Origin: Paraburkholderia antibiotica
GTDB lineage: Bacteria > Pseudomonadota > Gammaproteobacteria > Burkholderiales > Burkholderiaceae
Direction of reading: 5' to 3'
DNA length: 64,000 bases
Assembly: GCF_012927125.1 (NCBI RefSeq)
Contig: NZ_JABBFZ010000002.1
Coordinates: forward strand, 496,001 to 560,000
Both the position numbers and the translations under genes were made by a program. Below the pieces are notes generated by a model, which worked only from the letters and a program-made list of their open reading frames with translations, was not told where the DNA came from and did not search any database. Numbering within the stretch: position 1 is the first letter of the stretch; each line of letters opens with the position of its first letter. Positions 1 to 8,502 of this stretch are shown here, in pieces.

Positions 1-688
1 GCAGATAGATGAAGTAAAGCGCGATGCGCTCGCGCTGCAAGCCCTCGCGGATGCGTTTCTGCACCGCCTCGTCGAGCCGCGCGCCGCCGTCGGACACCAG
101 CACGATCGCGCGTTTGCCCGACGACGGCCGGCCGTCGAACTGCGCGAGCGCGGCGAGCATGCCGCGATCGAGCTGCGTGTCGGGCATGCCGCGGCCGATC
201 GCCGTCGCCGCGACCGCCGCGTCGATCACGCGATGGTTGTACGTGAACGGCATCGCCAGCACGGGGCTCGTGCCGAACATCATCAGCGCGAGCCGGTCGT
301 TGGGCCGCAGCTCGACGAAGCGCGTCAGCGCGGCGCGCGCCACCTTGTTCTTCGACTCGCCGCGCGGCGCCTCGACGCCCTTGCTGCCCATCGGTTCGTC
401 CATGCTTGCGCTGCGGTCCATCAGGATCAGGATCTGCGCGCCGCTACCGGTGCGCAGCACCTGCAGTTGCGAGCGGCCCGGCTGCGCGAGCCCCACCACC
501 AGCGACGCGATCGCAAGCGTCGCGCAACCGCGTTCGAGCCAGCCGACCCAGCGGCCGACGTGATCGGTCGGCAGCCACGCGACGCTCGCGAACACCAGCG
601 TATCGCTGCGCCGCCGCAGCAACGGCAGCACCGCGAGCGGCAGCAGGATCAGCAGCCACGGCAACGCGAAGTCGAAACGCGTGGTCAT
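1..688 (-). CDS. mxaC: MxaC-like VWA-domain protein (3' end cut by window)
   Basis: This encodes a von Willebrand factor A membrane-anchored protein of the type needed for assembly or calcium/metal insertion of periplasmic methanol dehydrogenase. The protein starts MTTRFDFALPWLL, with a hydrophobic segment at about residues 8-24 and a second one at about 55-68. A MIDAS-like DRSAS motif (D91, S93, S95) follows. About 229 codons are present and the C-terminus lies beyond the left edge. Its ATG overlaps the stop of mxaA by four bases (ATGA), so the two are translationally coupled. The gene order R-S-A-C matches the mxaRSAC(KL) block of methylotrophs. mxaK and mxaL would be expected just outside the window; that is inference. 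Confidence 0.85.
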   Translation of the reverse strand, partial: MTTRFDFALPWLLILLPLAVLPLLRRRSDTLVFASVAWLPTDHVGRWVGWLERGCATLAIASLVVGLAQPGRSQLQVLRTGSGAQILILMDRSASMDEPMGSKGVEAPRGESKNKVARAALTRFVELRPNDRLALMMFGTSPVLAMPFTYNHRVIDAAVAATAIGRGMPDTQLDRGMLAALAQFDGRPSSGKRAIVLVSDGGARLDEAVQKRIREGLQRERIALYFIYL

Positions 689-1695
689 CGCTGGTGACGC
701 CGTTCGGCGCGATACAGCGCGCGGCACAGCGCCTGCAACGGAAAGGCGCCGACCTGCGAAGCGGGTTCGAAAAAGCGCGCCGCCGACACCTGGTAGAAAT
801 GTTCGAGCTGCGCGCGCAGCGGTTGCAGATGCGGCGCGCGCGCGAGCAGCGCCGGCAGCGAGCCCGCGTGCACGACCTGTCCGGCGGTTTCGTTGAGCGC
901 GCGATGCAGGCAGAACCACGCATCGCTCGAGGCCGCCGCCTGCGGGTCCGGCACGCGCTGCATCTGCCGCCACGCGCGCGCGAACGGCAGTCGCGCCGAC
1001 TCGCGCCGGTTGCGCCACCCCCACCAGCCGGCCCAGCCCAGCAGCGTCGCGAGCAGCAGACCGAACGCCCACGCGATCTGCCGACGCAGACCGGCCGTCG
1101 GCAGCAACGGCGCCGCGCGGTCCGGCCGTAGCGACGTCAGATCGCCGGCGGCGAACGCGCTCGGCGGCGTCAGCGGTCCGATGCTCGCCGGCCATTCGGC
1201 GATCTGCAATTGGGTGCCGCTCGCCGAAATCAGCGTTATCGCGGGTAGCGCGATCTGCGTGAGCGTCTGCGGCGCGTTGACGACCTGATAGCCGATCACC
1301 ATCCACGTGCGGCCGTCGGTATCGGTTTCGAGCGACGCCGGCCGGCGTTCGAGCCACAGGCCGGTGCGGCCGATCGACGGCGGCTCGACCGCGCCGACGC
1401 TCCTGCCGTTCGCCTGCAGCAGCACGCGTTGCGTCAGCACGTCGCCGAGCACGTAGCCGAATGCGCGCGGCTCCTGCACCGTGGCGGGCACGCTGGTCGC
1501 CGCGTCGCTGCTGGTGCCGCCGGCCGCGCTCGCCGCATCAGCCGCTTCCGCCACGCCCACCATCCCCACGCCACACGCGAGACCGAGCAGCAGCGCGCCC
1601 AGCCGACGGGCCAATCTTTGCATGCGCGTCATACCCTTCACTCGCGCCCGAGCACCACGACGCACGAGGCCCTTCTTCCACCCGCGCGCGCTCAT
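685..1695 (-). CDS. mxaA: MxaA-like methanol dehydrogenase maturation protein
   Basis: This 336-residue exported protein belongs to the MxaA type, which helps make active methanol dehydrogenase. Its biochemistry is not established. The first 24 residues are basic and unlike a signal peptide. A good signal peptide starts at M25 (MQRLARRLGALLLG, ending near AEA), so the true start may be position 1623. The upstream ATG at 1695 overlaps the mxaS stop as ATGA, which favours the longer form, so the start is left open. A membrane segment sits near residues 210-230 (LLLATLLGWAGWWGW). The C-terminal part (ALYRAERRHQR) resembles the conserved MxaA tail. The gene is sandwiched between mxaS and mxaC with four-base overlaps on both sides. 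Confidence 0.8.
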   Translation of the reverse strand: MSARGWKKGLVRRGARARVKGMTRMQRLARRLGALLLGLACGVGMVGVAEAADAASAAGGTSSDAATSVPATVQEPRAFGYVLGDVLTQRVLLQANGRSVGAVEPPSIGRTGLWLERRPASLETDTDGRTWMVIGYQVVNAPQTLTQIALPAITLISASGTQLQIAEWPASIGPLTPPSAFAAGDLTSLRPDRAAPLLPTAGLRRQIAWAFGLLLATLLGWAGWWGWRNRRESARLPFARAWRQMQRVPDPQAAASSDAWFCLHRALNETAGQVVHAGSLPALLARAPHLQPLRAQLEHFYQVSAARFFEPASQVGAFPLQALCRALYRAERRHQR

Positions 1696-2555
1696 GCCGT
1701 CATCTCCAGAAAGTAACGCGACAGCGCTTGCGGATCGAACGCGCCTTCAACGTAAAACGGCTCCATGCCGCGCGCGCCGAACACCGTCGCGAGTTCGGCG
1801 CGGCGTTGCACGACGCCCTCGCGCCAACGCTCGCGCATATCGCGGCTCAACCACAGCCGACGCTCCTCGCCGGACTCCGCATCGCTGACGGCCAGCAACG
1901 GCGCGCGACGCGGCGGCGCGATCTCCGCCTCGTCCCACACGACCATCGGCACCACACATGCGTGCACCAGCATGTCGAGCACCGGCGGCAACTGCGCGAG
2001 CGGCCAGTGGAAGTCGGACACGATGAACACCAGCGCCTGGCGGCCGGCAACGCGGTTCACGCAGTGCCGCAAGCCCGCCACCGCGCCGCGTCCGGCTGCG
2101 TGACTCGTGCAGTCGCGCAGCATCGTCGCGAGCAGATTGCCAGTGCCGCGACCCGTGCGCGGCGGCATGAACAGATCGTCGCGCTCGCCGCTGTCGAAGG
2201 CTTGCATGCCGAGCCGGTCGCCGACACGAAACGTGCTGTAGCCAAGCGCTTCGACGAAATCGGCGGCGACCTGCAGCTTGCTTCGCAGGCTGCCGAACTG
2301 CATCGACGCCGACACATCGACGATCACGATCACCTGGATCGCGACGCGCTGCAGGTTGACCCGCACCAGCCACTCGGAGCGCGCCGCGCGCAGGCTCGCG
2401 CGCAGATCGAGGCGACGCGGGTCCGGGTAGTCGAACAGGCGACCGTGCATCGCGAACTGCTGGCCCGAGCCGAAGCTCGCGCCGGGATGCGAGCCGGGCC
2501 GCGCGCCGCCGGCACGCGTCGGCAAACGGTAGTGAAATTCCGCGATGCCGTTCAT
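1692..2555 (-). CDS. mxaS: MxaS-like DUF58 protein
   Basis: This 287-residue DUF58 family protein usually pairs with a MoxR ATPase in chaperone-like or metal-insertion systems. The DUF58/VWA core is visible as VIVIVDVSASM with MIDAS-type D80, S82 and S84, preceded by a basic stretch around residues 47-62. It lies between the MoxR-type ATPase (23 bases upstream) and mxaA (four-base overlap). This is the canonical R-S-A-C order of the methanol dehydrogenase accessory operon. No signal peptide is visible, so it is probably cytoplasmic and works with MxaR. The family and context are clear; the molecular function is inferred from related operons. Confidence 0.85.
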   Translation of the reverse strand: MNGIAEFHYRLPTRAGGARPGSHPGASFGSGQQFAMHGRLFDYPDPRRLDLRASLRAARSEWLVRVNLQRVAIQVIVIVDVSASMQFGSLRSKLQVAADFVEALGYSTFRVGDRLGMQAFDSGERDDLFMPPRTGRGTGNLLATMLRDCTSHAAGRGAVAGLRHCVNRVAGRQALVFIVSDFHWPLAQLPPVLDMLVHACVVPMVVWDEAEIAPPRRAPLLAVSDAESGEERRLWLSRDMRERWREGVVQRRAELATVFGARGMEPFYVEGAFDPQALSRYFLEMTA

Positions 2556-2578
2556 GATGGTTCAGCGCGCGCGGGCGT

Positions 2579-3601
2579 TCATCGCGGCACAGCGACCTGG
2601 CCCACGACCTGCGCGATCAGCGCTTCGGCCAGTTCCTGGCGACGCAACTCGTAGATCGGCGTGAAGAACACCCGATGCCCAAGCGCCGGCAGCAGCACTT
2701 CATGAACGTCCTCCGGCAGCAGATGCGAGCGACCCGCGAGCCACGCGACCACGCGCGCGGCCCGCAGCAGCGCGCTCATGCCGCGCGGACTCGCGCCGGC
2801 GAGAATCAGTTGTTGCATGTCGACGCCGTCGAGCGCGATGCCGAAGCGCGCCGGCGTTTCGGTCGCCTGCCAGATGTCGAGCACATAACGCTCGATCGCC
2901 TCGCTCGCCTGCACGCTCTGCTGGATCGCCGCGCCGATCCGGTTCAGCTGTTCCCACGGCACGATCGACGCCGTCAGTTGCGCGAGCAGACTGTCGACGT
3001 CGTGAAAGCGTGTGTCGAACACCAATGCGCGACGCGCGTCGGTCTCGTCGGGCGTCGGCATGTTCAGTTCGAACAGAAACCGGTCGCGCGCCGCCGATGC
3101 CAGCTCGAAGGTCTCTTCCTTCTCGACCTTGTTGCGGTCGGCGAACACGGTCATGTGCGGGAAGCGGTACTCACGGCCGAACGCCGACACCGACCGCTCG
3201 GCCATCGCGCGCAGCAGCAGCGATTGCACCTGCGGACGCGCGCGATTGATTTCGTTGAAGAAGAAGGTGGTCAACTGCTCGCCGTGGCGCAGCAGCGGGC
3301 CCGGCTCGATACGCGGTTTGCCGTCGGCATCGACGTAGGTGTGATAGACGAGGTCGCCCGGCATCAGATCGATGGTGCCTTCGACGCGCTCGAAGTCGCC
3401 GCCGACCACATGCGCGAACGCGCGCAACACGGTGGTCTTGCCGACCCCGACGCCACCTTCGAGCAACACGTGGCCACGGGCGAACAACGCGATGTTGATG
3501 AGCCTCAGGGTCTGCCGCTGGCCGACCACGACCTTCGCGACTTCGGTTTCGATCTGCTCCGCGTGAGCCCGCCAGTCCTGAAGCTGTTCGTCTGACACCA
3601 T
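2579..3601 (-). CDS. mxaR: MoxR-type AAA+ ATPase of the methanol dehydrogenase operon
   Basis: This 340-residue MoxR AAA+ ATPase is the first gene of the mxaRSAC block. Walker A is GGVGVGKT (residues 49-56). The Walker B/acidic patch is FFFNEINRARP (about 113-123), with Asn replacing the usual Asp before Glu. A longer open frame reaches 3691. The ATG at 3601 is preferred because AAGGGGAA lies about 7 bases upstream and the extra N-terminal residues are low-complexity and basic. MoxR proteins act with VWA/DUF58 partners, here MxaS and MxaC, in enzyme maturation. In this genome segment the only methanol dehydrogenase seen is XoxF, so this set may serve XoxF or an mxaFI outside the window. Confidence 0.9.
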   Translation of the reverse strand: MVSDEQLQDWRAHAEQIETEVAKVVVGQRQTLRLINIALFARGHVLLEGGVGVGKTTVLRAFAHVVGGDFERVEGTIDLMPGDLVYHTYVDADGKPRIEPGPLLRHGEQLTTFFFNEINRARPQVQSLLLRAMAERSVSAFGREYRFPHMTVFADRNKVEKEETFELASAARDRFLFELNMPTPDETDARRALVFDTRFHDVDSLLAQLTASIVPWEQLNRIGAAIQQSVQASEAIERYVLDIWQATETPARFGIALDGVDMQQLILAGASPRGMSALLRAARVVAWLAGRSHLLPEDVHEVLLPALGHRVFFTPIYELRRQELAEALIAQVVGQVAVPR

Positions 3602-3840
3602 CGCTGCGTTCCCCTTCGCTGGCCGTGGCCTGGGTTGCGCGCCGCTCGCCCGTCGACGCGCTTCTGATTCGCCAGCGTTCTGCTCAAGCACGCTTTATGC
3701 CGGTCAGGCGAACGAGCGTGCGGGGCTCGCGCGAGCGTGGCGCGTTGGCATCCTGTCACGAGATCCGGGTACAGACTGTGCCATCGGCGGAGGGTGTGTC
3801 GCGGTGGAAGCGGGCGTGGTGTCGAGGCTCGCTGGCGTGG

Positions 3841-4584
3841 TCAACGTGCGGTGCTGGCGGAAGTCGGCGCGTTCGTGGCGGGGTTCGTGGGAGTGTTCGC
3901 GTTGTTCGAATGGGTGTGTGTGACTGCCTTCGCGTCGTCGTGCACCAGCAAACCGACCAGCGCGGTCGCGCCGCGCTGCCACGACAGATCGGTATTACCG
4001 CGAATATCGACCGAGCGCTGAAACAGCATCCTGCCGCTCGCCACGTCCTCGACGCGCAGGTTCAGATTCAGAATCAGGTTGCTGACCTTCTGCACCCAGC
4101 ACACGCCGACCTGCTCGACGCCGAGCGCGCGGCCGACCTGGCGTGCGCAGCCATCGCAGGTGGTGAGGTCCTGGCCAGCGCCGAGCTTTGCGATCAACTC
4201 GGCCGCGTGGCTATTGTCGGCGACGCGATAGCGCCCGCTCGCATCCAGTTGCGCGCGCACCGTATCGCTGACCTTGACGATGCGCGCGGCCTGCTGACGG
4301 TTGGTGTCGGCATCGTTGTAGGCGGCGTTGTCGTCGATCAATCCGCAGTTCATCACCGCGATGGAGACAGCGGCCGGCACCGCTTCGGCCCGCGCCGCCG
4401 CGATGCCGAACGCCCGAGAACCGCTCATGCTCATGCTCATGCTTATGCTCACGGTCACGCACAGCACCAGCGCGCAACGCCCGAGCCGATGCACAGTCCG
4501 CTGCGCAATCCATCGCACAGACCCATGCGTGGTCCTTGTCGCCACCCCGTCCCGATCGAATAAGCCCTCACGCAACCCGCTCAT
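3841..4584 (-). CDS. Exported DUF2380/DUF3280-like protein
   Basis: This 247-residue protein has an N-terminal hydrophobic export segment (LGRCALVLCVTVSISMS, about residues 34-50). The mature part reads like the DUF2380/DUF3280 small-domain families often found beside PQQ-alcohol dehydrogenase genes. The recognition is by memory of the pattern (GLIDDNAAYNDAD, CDGCARQVGRALGVEQVG), not by search. Two cysteines (CDGC) lie in the centre. The C-terminus is a Thr/Asn-rich tail, probably disordered. The leader region contains a hexanucleotide repeat encoding Ser-Met-Ser-Met-Ser-Met, which supplies several in-frame ATGs, so the real start could be downstream near M48-M52. Its role is unknown; context suggests periplasmic support of the methanol dehydrogenase. 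Confidence 0.65.
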   Translation of the reverse strand: MSGLREGLFDRDGVATRTTHGSVRWIAQRTVHRLGRCALVLCVTVSISMSMSMSGSRAFGIAAARAEAVPAAVSIAVMNCGLIDDNAAYNDADTNRQQAARIVKVSDTVRAQLDASGRYRVADNSHAAELIAKLGAGQDLTTCDGCARQVGRALGVEQVGVCWVQKVSNLILNLNLRVEDVASGRMLFQRSVDIRGNTDLSWQRGATALVGLLVHDDAKAVTHTHSNNANTPTNPATNAPTSASTAR

Positions 4585-4591
4585 CGCCCTA

Positions 4592-5593
4592 TCACTCCGC
4601 GCTCACCGCCACCTTACCGAGGCGGCCCGTAAACGCCGCATATTCCTGCTCCAGATGCAACGCCGCGTGCTCCAGCAGAAACTGCCGGAACATCGTGCTG
4701 GTCGGCGACAGCTGCTTCGAGCGCAAATGCACGATCTGCCACGTGCGTTCGATCGGCGTGCCGTTCACGTCGAGCAACGCGATCTCGCCAGTGCGCAATT
4801 CCAGCTGCAGCGTATGCAGCGAAATCAGGCTCACGCCCATGCCCGCCATCACCGCCTGCTTGATGGTCTCGTTGCTGCCGAGCGTGACAGTCTTCGCGGG
4901 CGTGAACAGATGCTGCCGAAACATCGTCTCGGCGGCCATGCGCGTGCCCGAACCCGGTTCGCGCAACAGGAAGGTGTCGCCGCGCAGCTCCTGCAGATCG
5001 AAGCGGCGCGCGCCGCTCAGCGGATGATCGAGCGGTGCGATCAGCACTTGCGGATGACTCGCGAGCGGCTCGGCGGTGGTGTCGAGTTCCGGCGGCGGGC
5101 GTCCCATGATCGCGAGATCGATCGCGTTGTCCTGCAACAGCCGCAGCAGCGCGTCGCGATTGCCGACCGAGAAATGGATATCGACCTTCGGGTACAGATG
5201 CGAATACATCGCCAGCAGCTTCGGCGCGAAATAGGTCGCAGAACTGACGATGCCGACGTTGATCGAGCCGCTGTCCGCCTGCTTCAGCGACATCATCGCG
5301 TCCTCGGTGTCCTTGATCTCGCCGAGAATGCGGCTCGCGTGATGGGTCAGCACCTCGCCCGCCTCGGTCAGCGTGAGCTTGCGCGCGATGCGCTCGAACA
5401 GCTTCAACCCGACCGCGTCCTCGAGTTGATGAATCTGCATCGACACCGCCGGCTGCGTCAGATGCAGCTCCTCCGCCGCGCGCGCGAAACTCGTGTAGCG
5501 GCTCGCCACCACGAAAATCTGCAACTGCCGCAGCGTCAGCGTGCGAACGAAATTCAGCTTGATGCGGTTCGCCCCCTGGCGCTCGTTCTGCAT
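4592..5593 (-). CDS. cbbR: CbbR-type LysR transcriptional regulator
   Basis: This 333-residue LysR-family regulator closely resembles CbbR, the activator of Calvin-cycle operons. The winged HTH is at about residues 18-80 (LTLRQLQIFVVASRYTSFAR, LHLTQPAVSMQIHQLE). The effector domain keeps the CbbR signatures LLQDNAIDLAIMGRPP, FLLREPGSGTR and GSNETIKQAVMAGMG. The first 15 residues may be an extension, since many CbbRs start near the VRTLTLRQL segment. Unusually, it is not next to the RuBisCO operon, which begins about 30 kb away at 35626. It sits beside methanol-oxidation accessory genes. It could still act in trans on cbbL, or on genes here. Confidence 0.88.
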   Translation of the reverse strand: MQNERQGANRIKLNFVRTLTLRQLQIFVVASRYTSFARAAEELHLTQPAVSMQIHQLEDAVGLKLFERIARKLTLTEAGEVLTHHASRILGEIKDTEDAMMSLKQADSGSINVGIVSSATYFAPKLLAMYSHLYPKVDIHFSVGNRDALLRLLQDNAIDLAIMGRPPPELDTTAEPLASHPQVLIAPLDHPLSGARRFDLQELRGDTFLLREPGSGTRMAAETMFRQHLFTPAKTVTLGSNETIKQAVMAGMGVSLISLHTLQLELRTGEIALLDVNGTPIERTWQIVHLRSKQLSPTSTMFRQFLLEHAALHLEQEYAAFTGRLGKVAVSAE

Positions 5594-5598
5594 TGGAA

Positions 5599-5940
5599 CT
5601 AGCCGCTTTGCTGGCCGAACGCATCGAGCGCGCGTGCGGAATAGACGAGCGCCGCGCCCGCGTTCAGCGCGATCGCCACCGACAACGCCTCCGCCACTTC
5701 CTCGCGGCTCGCACCCGCCTTCACGGCGGCCGCGCTATGCACGGCGATGCAGCCGTCGCAACGCGTGGTGACCGCGACCGCGAGCGCGATCAGCTCGCGC
5801 GTCTTCGCGTCGAGCTTGCCGCCTTTGGCAGCGGCGCCGTCGAGCGCCTGAAAGCCCGCGAGTGTGGCCGGCGCGGCGGCGCCGAGCTTGCCGATGGCTT
5901 CCATCAGCTTGGGGGTGTAGTCGTTGGTATCGATCAACAT
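5599..5940 (-). CDS. AhpD-like carboxymuconolactone decarboxylase family protein
   Basis: This 113-residue single-domain CMD/AhpD-fold protein carries the redox motif CDGC followed by IAVHS (TRCDGCIAVHSAAAVKAG). That motif is typical of AhpD-type alkylhydroperoxidases that form a Cys-Cys disulfide. The length is typical for the compact AhpD_like subfamily. It starts at 5940 and ends 5 bases before the cbbR start, so the two are probably co-transcribed. A peroxide- or aldehyde-stress role near methanol oxidation is plausible but is inference only. Confidence 0.82.
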   Translation of the reverse strand: MLIDTNDYTPKLMEAIGKLGAAAPATLAGFQALDGAAAKGGKLDAKTRELIALAVAVTTRCDGCIAVHSAAAVKAGASREEVAEALSVAIALNAGAALVYSARALDAFGQQSG

Positions 5941-6068
5941 GCAGGCGCTCCATGCGAAGTGAAACGAAGTGGGGGATGCCGGGCCCGCGCGGCGTGCTGC
6001 CCGAGAAGACTGCGCGCGGCGCGTGCGTTCAATGGCCTCGCGAATCAGCCGATCAGCGGCGGCGAACT

Positions 6069-6090
6069 CCCGCGCGGCCCGACGCGCGGG
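6069..6090 (-). terminator. GC-rich hairpin downstream of the xox operon
   Basis: A perfect 7-bp inverted repeat, CCCGCGC/GCGCGGG with an 8-base loop, lies about 105 bases past the stop of the last xox-operon gene. There is no U-tract, so it is at best a weak intrinsic terminator or an mRNA-end hairpin. The remainder of 5941-6193 shows no gene. Confidence 0.3.
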
Positions 6091-6193
6091 CGATCCATCG
6101 GCCCGCGACCGTGCGACTTAACGGCTGCCGCGCATGCCGGCGACCGGGCGACACCGCAACTCGCCGACTCGACGATGCCTCCGCCCGAGCCCG

Positions 6194-6985
6194 TCAGCGG
6201 CTCGCCCGCGGCGCATTCGACGGCTTCGTCGGCGCCTTGCCCGACGGCAGCTTGTGCAGCACCGACTGGAAGCTCAGCGTCTCCGTATGCGCCGGATGCG
6301 CGAAGTCGTTGTTCGGGCCCGGTACGTCGGTGCGGATCTGCACGATCTGGCCGGGCACGCCGTCGGCGAGCACGAAGGTGTAGCGCTTGGCCGTGTATTG
6401 CGCGAAGCGCGCCGCGTTCGGATCGTTCAGATAAGGCTGCACGACGATGCGCCGCGCGTTGACCGGTTTGCCGCCGACCTCGCTCGACACGCTCTCGACC
6501 TGCGGCCCCGCGGCGAGCGCGAGCCGCAGACGCTGCTGGAAATAGCGGCGCTGACCGCCGGTGAGTCCCTGCATCTCCGCGATGTCGTGCTCGAGAAAAT
6601 AGATGATCGCCGGATTGCACTGCAGCCCACCGACCGGCAACGGCACACTGCCGCTATGGTCCGACACCTGGGCATCGGTCTTCGCGTTGTCCGGGCTCAC
6701 CACCAGCACCTTGACGGTGTCGGCGCTGCGCGACGGCTGCGCGGAATCGATCAGCGCGTAGTCGAGTTCGGTCTGCGCGGCCACGCCGTGCAGATGATCG
6801 GTGAGAAAGATCAGCCGCTCGGCCGCCGTGATGTCGCCGGTGCCGGGCGCGCTCGCACCAGCGACAGCACCACCGCTCGCATCGCTTGCCGCGCGCGCGG
6901 CGGCGGGCAGCACGCACAGCGCGCAGACCGTCCACGTCAGCGCGGCGGCCGCCGCGCGAAGCCAGCCGCCTCGCGCCGCCGTCAT
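6194..6985 (-). CDS. Exported protein of unknown function in the xox operon
   Basis: This 263-residue protein has a clear signal peptide (RAAAAALTWTVCALCVLPAA, cleavage near ARAAS). I do not recognise the mature domain. It contains the motifs TDHLHGVAAQTELDYALID, GGLQCNPAIIYFLEHDI and QQRLRLALA, and has one cysteine in the mature part. The start at 6985 is chosen because its ATG overlaps the stop of the upstream xoxJ gene (ATGA), although the frame stays open further up. Its position as last gene of xoxF-G-J, plus tight coupling, argues for a periplasmic role in lanthanide methanol dehydrogenase function or PQQ-enzyme electron transfer. That role is inference. Confidence 0.75.
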   Translation of the reverse strand: MTAARGGWLRAAAAALTWTVCALCVLPAAARAASDASGGAVAGASAPGTGDITAAERLIFLTDHLHGVAAQTELDYALIDSAQPSRSADTVKVLVVSPDNAKTDAQVSDHSGSVPLPVGGLQCNPAIIYFLEHDIAEMQGLTGGQRRYFQQRLRLALAAGPQVESVSSEVGGKPVNARRIVVQPYLNDPNAARFAQYTAKRYTFVLADGVPGQIVQIRTDVPGPNNDFAHPAHTETLSFQSVLHKLPSGKAPTKPSNAPRASR

Positions 6986-7887
6986 TGCGGCGTTTCGCCG
7001 GGCTTCGGCACGTCGACCGGTTTGAGCATCGGCACCTGATAGGTCGCGAGAATGCCGTCGATCTTGTCGTGATTCGCGCCGATCCATTGATCCACCTTGT
7101 CCTTCCAGGCCTTCTCGCCGTAACGCACGCCCATCGAGATCGTGTAGTCGAAACGGATGCCGGGCTGCGCGGGGAACGGCACGAGCCGCACCGAATCGCC
7201 GGCGCGTTTGGCGAAGTAGCCGGCGATCGGCCCCCACAGGAACACCACGTCGACGTTGCCGGCGCTCAGATCCTGTTCGATCATCTGCCCCGGGTATTGC
7301 GCCGGATCGCCACTTTGCACGCGATACGACACCGCCTGGTCGATCAGGTTATGGCCGAGCAGCCAGTCCACCGCCGGGGTCTGCGAGAAGATCCCGAAGC
7401 GCAGCTTGTGCAACTGGTCGGGCGGCAGCTTGAGCAGATCGTCGGGGGTCTTGATGCTGGCGAACTCGGGCCGGTTCGGCAGCACCATCGCATAGGTCGA
7501 GCGCAGATACGCCTGCGTGGTCGACGTCATGTCGTAGCCCTTCGGCACGCCGATGATCAGATCGCACTTGAAGCGCTCGCTGCCCTCGGCCTTCTCGCGC
7601 AACGTATGGCGCACGAAGCCCATGCGCTGCGGGAAATACGTGTATTCGAGCTTGTAGCCGAAGTCGCTCGCCATCTGGCTGGCGATACGGTTTTCGTAGC
7701 CCTCGCCCTTGTCGTTCGACAACGGCATGTTGTTCGGGTCCGCACATACTCTGAGCACGCCGTCCGCGCCATCGTTATTGGGCAACTCCGGGCCGTCGGC
7801 CCGGACCGCCGCACTCGCTAACGCCGCGCCGCAAAGCGCGGCGGCGATAACGGTGACATGCACGGACATGCTTCGCTTATCACGCAT
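6982..7887 (-). CDS. xoxJ: XoxJ-like periplasmic binding protein
   Basis: This 301-residue protein belongs to the quinoprotein-dehydrogenase-associated substrate-binding family (XoxJ/MxaJ type). XoxJ is thought to bind and help activate XoxF rather than deliver a nutrient to an ABC transporter. An N-terminal signal peptide (HVTVIAAALCGAALASAAV) is followed by LRVCADPNNMPLSNDKGEGY, the usual start of this family, and later GVPKGYDMTSTTQ. The ATG at 7887 has GGAGG about 6 bases upstream and is preferred over an in-frame ATG 27 bases earlier. It follows xoxG by 32 bases and overlaps the next gene by 4. Confidence 0.9.
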   Translation of the reverse strand: MRDKRSMSVHVTVIAAALCGAALASAAVRADGPELPNNDGADGVLRVCADPNNMPLSNDKGEGYENRIASQMASDFGYKLEYTYFPQRMGFVRHTLREKAEGSERFKCDLIIGVPKGYDMTSTTQAYLRSTYAMVLPNRPEFASIKTPDDLLKLPPDQLHKLRFGIFSQTPAVDWLLGHNLIDQAVSYRVQSGDPAQYPGQMIEQDLSAGNVDVVFLWGPIAGYFAKRAGDSVRLVPFPAQPGIRFDYTISMGVRYGEKAWKDKVDQWIGANHDKIDGILATYQVPMLKPVDVPKPGETPQ

Positions 7888-7919
7888 CGTGAGCCTCCGA
7901 AGGAATGACTGCACCAGCG

Positions 7920-8339
7920 CTATTTAGCATCGATGGCCTGCAGATCGCCCGGCTTGATCTGACCATCGGAGCGCCCTTTCAGATACGCATACAGGTTTTC
8001 CCAGTTCTTCTGCATCATCTGGCTCGAGCTGAAATCGGGCATGCCCTTCTCGACCCGTCCGCCAAACACCGTGCGATGAAACTCGGTCTTGTCGAGCGTC
8101 TTGAACGCGTCGATCAGCGACGGTCCGACCATACCCTGCTGTTGCGCGCCATGGCAGCGTTCGCAAGCGAGCGCGCGCCACGTCTTCCATCCCTGCAGCG
8201 TATTACTGTCGACCTTGCTGCCGTCGACCACCTTGTACGCGACCTGCGCAATCGAGGGATTGTTCTGCGCGTACGCGACGGGTAACAGGACGAGTGCTGC
8301 GGGTACTGCCGCGAGCAACAGGATTGATCGGCCTTTCAT
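7920..8339 (-). CDS. xoxG: XoxG cytochrome c, electron acceptor of XoxF
   Basis: This 139-residue exported c-type cytochrome carries the heme-binding CERCH motif (C59, C62, H63) and a likely axial Met in the GMPDF motif (M100). The signal peptide is MKGRSILLLAAVPAALVLL to about AYA. XoxG is the dedicated acceptor that passes electrons from XoxF to the respiratory chain. The start at 8339 fits best because AGGAG lies about 8 bases upstream; the ATG six bases earlier would be too close to it. The gene lies between xoxF and xoxJ in the same orientation, the classical xoxFGJ arrangement with the cytochrome second. Confidence 0.9.
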   Translation of the reverse strand: MKGRSILLLAAVPAALVLLPVAYAQNNPSIAQVAYKVVDGSKVDSNTLQGWKTWRALACERCHGAQQQGMVGPSLIDAFKTLDKTEFHRTVFGGRVEKGMPDFSSSQMMQKNWENLYAYLKGRSDGQIKPGDLQAIDAK

Positions 8340-8480
8340 GCACATGTCTCCTTCTCTACTCGATGGGCGCGCGCCGTCGATGCGCTTCACGAATGCATCG
8401 GCGGCGCGCGCGTTGACTGACTACGGGTACTGCGGGGTGAACGGCACGGCCGGCGCGCACAGGGGAAGGACGCACCGGCC

Positions 8481-8496
8481 GGCCGCTCATGCGGCC
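8481..8496 (-). other. Perfect 6-bp hairpin just after xoxF
   Basis: GGCCGC-TCAT-GCGGCC forms a perfect stem with a tetraloop seven bases beyond the xoxF stop codon, in the xoxF-xoxG gap. It has no U-tract. It may stabilise the 3' end of xoxF mRNA or reduce read-through to xoxG, which would give the higher enzyme-to-cytochrome ratio expected. That role is inferred. Confidence 0.35.
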
Positions 8497-8502
8497 ATCA
8501 CA

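Noticed and set aside
3769..3783. -24/-12-like sequence upstream of mxaR (minus strand TGGCACAGTCTGTAC)
   Set aside because: The -24 box is perfect but the -12 position lacks the G of GC, so it was not counted with the sigma54 set.
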